A stretch of 47,918 nucleotides of DNA from the NCBI GenBank assembly GCA_026129335.1, contig JAHCIH010000014.1:1-47918 (forward strand). The letters are read 5' to 3'. How positions within the stretch are numbered: the stretch's first letter is position 1; each line of letters opens with the position of its first letter. Below the pieces are notes generated by a model that was not told the origin of the DNA, ran no database searches, and was given only the letters and a program-made list of their open reading frames with translations. Below are positions 44,190-47,918 of the stretch, in pieces. Made by a program: the position numbers and the translations under genes. The DNA comes from Anaerolineales bacterium (GTDB taxonomy: Bacteria > Chloroflexota > Anaerolineae > Anaerolineales > UBA11579).

Positions 44190-44219
44190 ATTCTATTGGG
44201 ACTGGTTTCATAAGGCCAA
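44190..44219 (-). promoter_or_regulatory. Predicted promoter for the low-GC orphan gene
   Basis: On the minus strand TTGGCC (44219-44214) and TAGAAT (44195-44190) are 18 bp apart. The remaining AT-rich 44220-44398 carries a plus-strand TATACT (44380-44385) for the next gene and no recognisable coding sequence. Confidence 0.5.
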
Positions 44220-44413
44220 AGTACACTAGATAAGTTAACAGAAAATTAATGAAAATAAAACTTTTTGCTTAGAAGCCGTTTAGAGAAATATCCTGTGAAT
44301 GGGAATGCAATATTGTCTCAAAGCGAATCCCGAGTAACCAACTCCGCCTCCTACCGTTCTACTCGTAGCCAAACTCGACTATACTCGGTTAATTAATCCT
44401 AGGAGGATTCGCC

Positions 44414-45250
44414 ATGCGTAAGCACTCCGCAGCCCTGATTTTCGCAATACTCGCCATCTCGCTGCTCGCCGCCTGCGGCGGCAACACCGAGGCGGCCATC
44501 GCCACCGGCATCGCCCAGACCCAGCAGATCAGCTCGCTGGAGACGGCCGCCGCGGCCGCCGCCCAGCCTTCGGCGACCCCGGAGCCTGTAGTGGAAGAAG
44601 ATGAACCGGTATTCGCCACCACCAGCCGGGACGTGAACCTGCGCGGCGGCGACTCCACCGCCTACGGCGTCATCACCATCATCCCCGGCGGCCAGCAGGT
44701 GGAAGTGCTCGGCAAGAACCAGGCTGGCACCTGGCTGCAGGTCAGCTACGGCAACGCCACGGGCTGGATTTCCGGCGATTTCATCAGCGGTGATGTGCCG
44801 GCTGACATACCCGTCGCCCAGCCGCCGCCTCCGCCGGCCAGCAGTGGTGGCGGTGGCAGCAGCGGCGGGGGCGGGGGCAGCACCAGCAGCAGCACGCCGA
44901 GCGGCCCGCCCACCACGCAGTTCACCCTGGTCTTGGATGCCAACGACTGGGACAACAAATCGATCAGCGGCGAAATTTCCACCAACCAGATCCATCGCAT
45001 CAACGTGCGTGTGGACAATTGGGGCGGCGTCACCGTGCCCCTGGAAGTGGATATCGCCTTCCAGTGTGACACGGGCGAACCCGAGAAGGTCAAGCTGGCC
45101 GCCCCGGGTGCGGATGACAACGTGATCTGCAACAACAACTGGTCGCACGATGTCTCCAGCAGCAACAACCAGTTCTATGTCACCGTCCAGTTGGAGAGCG
45201 GCAGCTCGGTTCGCTGGACCCTGATCGCCAACCTCAACGAGCGCGATTAG
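44414..45250 (+). CDS. Lipoprotein with SH3b domain and Gly/Ser linker
   Basis: A 278-residue surface lipoprotein. The signal LISLLAAC-type lipobox (AISLLAAC, Cys 21) is followed by an Ala/Glu spacer, an SH3b domain at about 66-128 (RDVNLRGGDSTAYGVITIIPGGQQVEVLGKN, GTWLQVSYGNATGWISGDFI), a low-complexity Pro/Gly/Ser linker of about 45 residues, and a C-terminal beta-rich domain of about 100 residues (FTLVLDANDWDNKSISGEI ... VTVQLESGSSVRWTLIANL) with a Cys pair. SH3b domains often bind cell-wall peptides. AGGAGG at 44401-44406 precedes ATG 44414. It is convergent with the next lipoprotein gene. Confidence 0.85.
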   Translation: MRKHSAALIFAILAISLLAACGGNTEAAIATGIAQTQQISSLETAAAAAAQPSATPEPVVEEDEPVFATTSRDVNLRGGDSTAYGVITIIPGGQQVEVLGKNQAGTWLQVSYGNATGWISGDFISGDVPADIPVAQPPPPPASSGGGGSSGGGGGSTSSSTPSGPPTTQFTLVLDANDWDNKSISGEISTNQIHRINVRVDNWGGVTVPLEVDIAFQCDTGEPEKVKLAAPGADDNVICNNNWSHDVSSSNNQFYVTVQLESGSSVRWTLIANLNERD

Positions 45251-45267
45251 CTAAACTTCAACACAAA

Positions 45268-45297
45268 AAAAGAGGCGGCCGACCGGCCGCCTCTTTT
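45268..45297. terminator. Bidirectional terminator between two lipoprotein genes
   Basis: A perfect 13-bp stem (45268-45280 with 45285-45297, loop GACC), core GAGGCGGCC, has A7 at its left edge and T4 at its right, serving both convergent genes. Confidence 0.9.
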
Positions 45298-45316
45298 CGT
45301 ATCTGCTCAAATTGTC

Positions 45317-46144
45317 CTAATTGGTGACCCGAATCTCCACCTGGAAATCGATCACCCGGCCCCCTTGCGGCACCACCTCGATGATGTAGTACTGCGACGC
45401 CGGCAGGCTCTGGCTGAAGTTGGTCACCCCGTTCTGCGCACGGGCGTACGGCGTGCCATCGTTGAAGCCCCAAATGGTCAGCGCTGCATCGCTGGCGTTG
45501 GTGTTCACCGTCACCTGCAGGGTCTGGCCCTGGTTGGCGTGCAGGCCGTAGCTCACCGGGTAGCCGTTCACCGTGCGCCCGCTGTAGGTCGCGCTGCTGG
45601 CCCCGGAGCCGAACTGCACCGGCACCGCGAAGACCACCGTCAGCGTGAAGTCTTGGGCGCTGTTGCCGCCAATCACGCGGAACTCGTAGTCCTGCGTGCT
45701 TCTCAGCACGCTGCGGTACGTGTTCCAGCGGTTCGAGGCGGGCAGCAGCACCGTACCGTCTGCGCCAACGATCTCCAGCACCGCACTGCCCGAAGGCGTG
45801 AACAGCTCGGCGACCATCACCTGGTTCTGGGCGGCCCCGGCGGTGAAGGTCACCGTCTGGTTGGCTTCCACGCGGCCGGTGGCCACGCCTTGCGTGGCGC
45901 CGGTGGTGAAGTTCAGCCGCCCCGGCTGCGGAGTGGTGGTCGGCTCGGGGGTGGGGGGCGAAGTCTCGGTAAAGGTGGGGATCGGCGGCGAAGTGGGGCT
46001 GGCCGCCGCGCCGGTGGCCGTGGCCGCCGCTTGCAGCGTGCCGGCCACATCCGTGGCGATGGTGTCGATATCCGGCGTGGGTTGGGCTGCGCCGCAGGCC
46101 GTCAGGGCGATGGCCAGCAGCAGGGTAAAGGCATTTCTAAACAT
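45317..46144 (-). CDS. Lipoprotein with Thr/Pro-rich linker and pre-peptidase-like beta domains
   Basis: A 275-residue lipoprotein: signal FRNAFTLLLAIALTAC with Cys 17, then a Thr/Pro/Ala linker to about residue 80 (PTSPPIPTFTETSPPTPEPTTTPQPG). The remainder holds two beta-sandwich repeats that read like bacterial pre-peptidase C-terminal domains: GRVEANQTVTFTAGAAQNQVMVAELF ... DYEFRVIGGNSAQDFTLTVVF, and VSYGLHANQGQTLQVTVNT ... QYYIIEVVPQGGRVIDFQVEIRV. ATG 46144 with GGAG upstream; an extension of seven residues is possible. It follows the membrane protein gene by 21 nt and is likely co-transcribed with it. Confidence 0.82.
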   Translation of the reverse strand: MFRNAFTLLLAIALTACGAAQPTPDIDTIATDVAGTLQAAATATGAAASPTSPPIPTFTETSPPTPEPTTTPQPGRLNFTTGATQGVATGRVEANQTVTFTAGAAQNQVMVAELFTPSGSAVLEIVGADGTVLLPASNRWNTYRSVLRSTQDYEFRVIGGNSAQDFTLTVVFAVPVQFGSGASSATYSGRTVNGYPVSYGLHANQGQTLQVTVNTNASDAALTIWGFNDGTPYARAQNGVTNFSQSLPASQYYIIEVVPQGGRVIDFQVEIRVTN

Positions 46145-46165
46145 GGCGTAGCTCCTTGTCCCCAA

Positions 46166-46711
46166 TTATATGCGCACTTCCCGCGCATTGTGCGGCTGTC
46201 TGATTGCCCCTGCGACTGCGCCGAAGCTGAGTGCCGCGGCCACGAGCGTGCCGGAGATGAGCAGCCAGGTGATGTCGGCGATCTCAGCCACCGCGGGCAC
46301 ATTCTGCCCCGCGCCGGTGGCGAATAGCAGCGCAACCAGCGCCATGCGGCCGGCCGCCTGCTTGCTGCGGCCCAGCCACCAGCCGGCCGCCGCGCCGCTC
46401 ATAGCGGGCACCAGCACGCCCGACGCGACCCGCGCCGCCAGCAGCAGTTCGTAGCCTTTGCGTATATGCAGCCGGCTGCCGCCGAAGGTCATCTGGGCTA
46501 TCGGCGTCTGCATGCCGGCCACCAGGAAGGAGACGGCCATCACCAATACCAGCGCGCCGGAAAAGAGCAGGATGGCCGTATATGGATTGCGCGGCAGCCG
46601 CTCCTGGGCGGCGAATGCCCAGCCCACCAGGGCGCCGCTGGGGACGGCCACTACCAGCGCAAACGCCGTCACCGACCAGATCGGCACCACCAGTAAAGCG
46701 TGCATCGCCAA
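46166..46711 (-). CDS. Integral membrane protein with about five membrane segments, start uncertain
   Basis: At least 181 residues with hydrophobic segments near 5-32, 44-67, 93-112, 122-135 and 146-170. I recognise no family. The start is unclear: TTG 46711 and ATG 46705 both cut into a hydrophobic stretch, while the same frame stays open upstream to the stop at 46117+ region's upstream limit near 46819 and reads SISKLRTPFLLSRCALAGAA before LIFLAMHALL, which looks like a genuine basic N-terminus and first helix. That part lacks ATG, GTG or TTG, and a minus-strand TATAAT (46808-46803) lies just ahead of it. It precedes the lipoprotein gene at 45317-46144. Confidence 0.65.
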   Translation of the reverse strand: MAMHALLVVPIWSVTAFALVVAVPSGALVGWAFAAQERLPRNPYTAILLFSGALVLVMAVSFLVAGMQTPIAQMTFGGSRLHIRKGYELLLAARVASGVLVPAMSGAAAGWWLGRSKQAAGRMALVALLFATGAGQNVPAVAEIADITWLLISGTLVAAALSFGAVAGAIRQPHNAREVRI

Positions 46712-46819
46712 GAAAATCAGGCAGCCCGCCGCACCGGCGGCCGCGCCGGCCAGGGCGCATCGGGATAGCAGAAAAGGCGTTCGTAGTTTGCTTATGCTGG
46801 CTATTATATTCGGCTCTTA

Positions 46820-47145
46820 CCATCGGGACCCAGGGACGGCGGCTGGATCCCAATCTTCTTTTCCTGTGCCTTGACACGAAAGCTCCCTCACATCTGAAAA
46901 CCCATTGGTCTGCTATAACTTATGGCAATGGGGGAAGGTGTGTTGGAATATCAGAGGTTAAGCTCAGCACCAGCTTTATCCTGCAAACTTTTGCGGATGG
47001 TAGGACCTGCCTGCCGTTGCCTAGCACGGCAAACTTGCAAAGCAAGAGTACACAACCGACACAACAGACACTTTCGCCAGGGATGACACAAAAGCACAAC
47101 CTACACCCAACTTGATTTCATCCGATTCTGTAGGAAAATAGCCGT
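46820..47145. other. Intergenic stretch without a recognisable gene
   Basis: This stretch between the membrane protein and the kinase gene has lower GC than its flanks. I see a TGCCGT/ACGGCA mini-hairpin near 47020 and a possible kinase promoter, TTGATT (47112-47117) and GAAAAT (47134-47139), ending 6 bp before ATG 47146. Short open frames here have no coding character. Confidence 0.5.
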
Positions 47146-47793
47146 ATGGCCGCCAAACGCTTTGTCCTCGTCGCCGGCAATATCGGGGCCGGCAAGACCT
47201 CGCTCACTCAAAAGCTCGCCGAGAAACTGGGCTGGCTCTCCGGTTTCGAGACCGTGGAGCAGAACCCCTACTTGGGCAAGTTCTACGGCGACATGCGCGC
47301 CTGGGCCTTCCATCTGCAGGTCTTCCTGCTCGGCCAGCGCGCCGACCAGCACATCGCCGCCCACGCGGCGCCGCAGTCCTACATTCTCGATCGCAGCATC
47401 TACGAGGACTATCACATCTTCGCCCGCGCCCTGCACGAACTGGGCAACCTGAACGATGAAGACCTGGCCACCTACCGCCGGGTCTACCAGCTGGTCATCG
47501 AACACCTGCCGCGGCCGGACCTGCTCGTCTTCCTGCGTGCGCCGGTGGACGCGCTGCTGGCGCGCATCCAGGCCCGCGGCCGCGCCATGGAGGCGGGCAT
47601 CAGCGCCGACTACCTGCAGTTGTTGGATCGCTTCTATGCGGAGTGGCTTGCCAGCTTCGACCTGTGCCCAGTGCTCACCGTGCCCTCCGGCGATTGGGAC
47701 TTCGTCAATCGCCCGCAACACCTCGAGCTGGTCACCGCCAAGATACAGGAAAAGCTCTCCGGCAAAGACGATGTCGTCTTCCCGGAAGCTTGA
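47146..47793 (+). CDS. Deoxynucleoside kinase (dGK/dCK-like)
   Basis: A 215-residue kinase that salvages deoxynucleosides to monophosphates. The P-loop GNIGAGKTS (11-19), the FETVEQNPYLGKFY substrate block, the DRS motif (82-84 in ILDRSIYEDYHIF) and the lid ARGRAMEAG (143-151) identify the family. Specificity (dG, dA or dC) cannot be read reliably. ATG 47146 has only a weak AGGA 10 nt upstream. A repeat array starts 27 nt after the stop. Confidence 0.9.
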   Translation: MAAKRFVLVAGNIGAGKTSLTQKLAEKLGWLSGFETVEQNPYLGKFYGDMRAWAFHLQVFLLGQRADQHIAAHAAPQSYILDRSIYEDYHIFARALHELGNLNDEDLATYRRVYQLVIEHLPRPDLLVFLRAPVDALLARIQARGRAMEAGISADYLQLLDRFYAEWLASFDLCPVLTVPSGDWDFVNRPQHLELVTAKIQEKLSGKDDVVFPEA

Positions 47794-47820
47794 TGGCTAG
47801 GGCAGTGCCCGCTCATCAAA

Positions 47821-47860
47821 CCGTGCGTCCCGAGCGAAGCGAGGGACCCCCGGAAAGGCT
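47821..47860. repeat. 40-bp direct repeat, copy 1
   Basis: Begins CCGTGCGTCCCGAGCGAAGC and ends CCCCCGGAAAGGCT; inside, GTCCC and GGGAC could pair around an 11-nt loop. Identical to the copy at 47879-47918, with 18 nt between. Confidence 0.9.
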
Positions 47861-47878
47861 TAGGCGTTAGAGACAATA

Positions 47879-47918
47879 CCGTGCGTCCCGAGCGAAGCGA
47901 GGGACCCCCGGAAAGGCT
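47879..47918. repeat. 40-bp direct repeat, copy 2, at the window end
   Basis: Base-for-base identical to 47821-47860. The window stops exactly at its last base, so the array may continue beyond. Confidence 0.9.

Noticed and set aside
47821..47918. CRISPR array
   Set aside because: Only two repeats, an 18-nt spacer, 40-bp units and no cas genes. Fits a tandem intergenic repeat instead.

Overview
The window reads as a GC-rich chromosomal contig from a member of the Chloroflexota, most likely class Anaerolineae. This is an inference from several signs: an NBR1-type Ig-like lipoprotein, Thr/Pro- and Gln/Pro-rich surface proteins, the order recA-recX-rny, an adenosylcobalamin-dependent ribonucleotide reductase, and a complete division and peptidoglycan cluster (peptidoglycan-less Dehalococcoidia would lack it). 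The contig begins inside rpoA and ends exactly at the end of a second copy of a 40-bp repeat, as an assembly broken at a repeat would. No rRNA, tRNA, transposase, integrase or CRISPR array was seen.

Layout. 1-2583: end of the ribosomal/RNA polymerase block (rpoA 3' part, rplQ, truA, rplM, rpsI) closed by a terminator. 2628-9950: a MazG/methylase fusion, a large multidomain protein with a TIM-barrel-like N-terminus and SnoaL-like C-terminus, a DUF1684 protein and tryptophanase on the minus strand, then a metallo-hydrolase and a DinB protein. 9983-11997: an accessory stretch with a 38-bp operator-like dyad, a small membrane protein, an XRE regulator with its own divergent control region, and two low-GC membrane proteins. 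12009-15440 (minus): recA-recX-rny. 15689-22726: malic enzyme, a phosphatase/ketosamine-kinase pair, a GNAT/polysaccharide-deacetylase pair and a lipoprotein.

22785-40351 is the centre of the window: one long dcw cluster, mraZ-rsmH-ftsL-ftsI-murF-mraY-murD-ftsW-murG-(CvpA-like)-murC-(60-aa gene)-murB-ddl-ftsQ-ftsA-ftsZ, nearly all coupled by 1-4 nt overlaps. It starts at a good promoter followed by three 10-bp-spaced repeats that match known MraZ boxes, and closes with tandem hairpins after ftsZ. murE is absent. 40403-43713 holds nrdR and nrdJ behind a promoter whose -35 lies inside a palindrome resembling a NrdR box. 43727-47918 is a mixed tail: a low-GC orphan with a hairpin leader, two lipoproteins, a membrane protein, a deoxynucleoside kinase and the terminal repeats.

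Several genes (8728, 18096, 21770, less certainly 19495 and 47146) have a -10 hexamer only 6-11 bp before the start codon and no clear Shine-Dalgarno, suggesting leaderless or nearly leaderless mRNAs. No single undescribed large system is evident. The best candidates for new biology are the XRE-centred accessory locus (9983-11931), the low-GC orphan with its structured leader (43727-44219), the 60-aa protein inside the dcw cluster, and the multidomain protein at 4356-6440.
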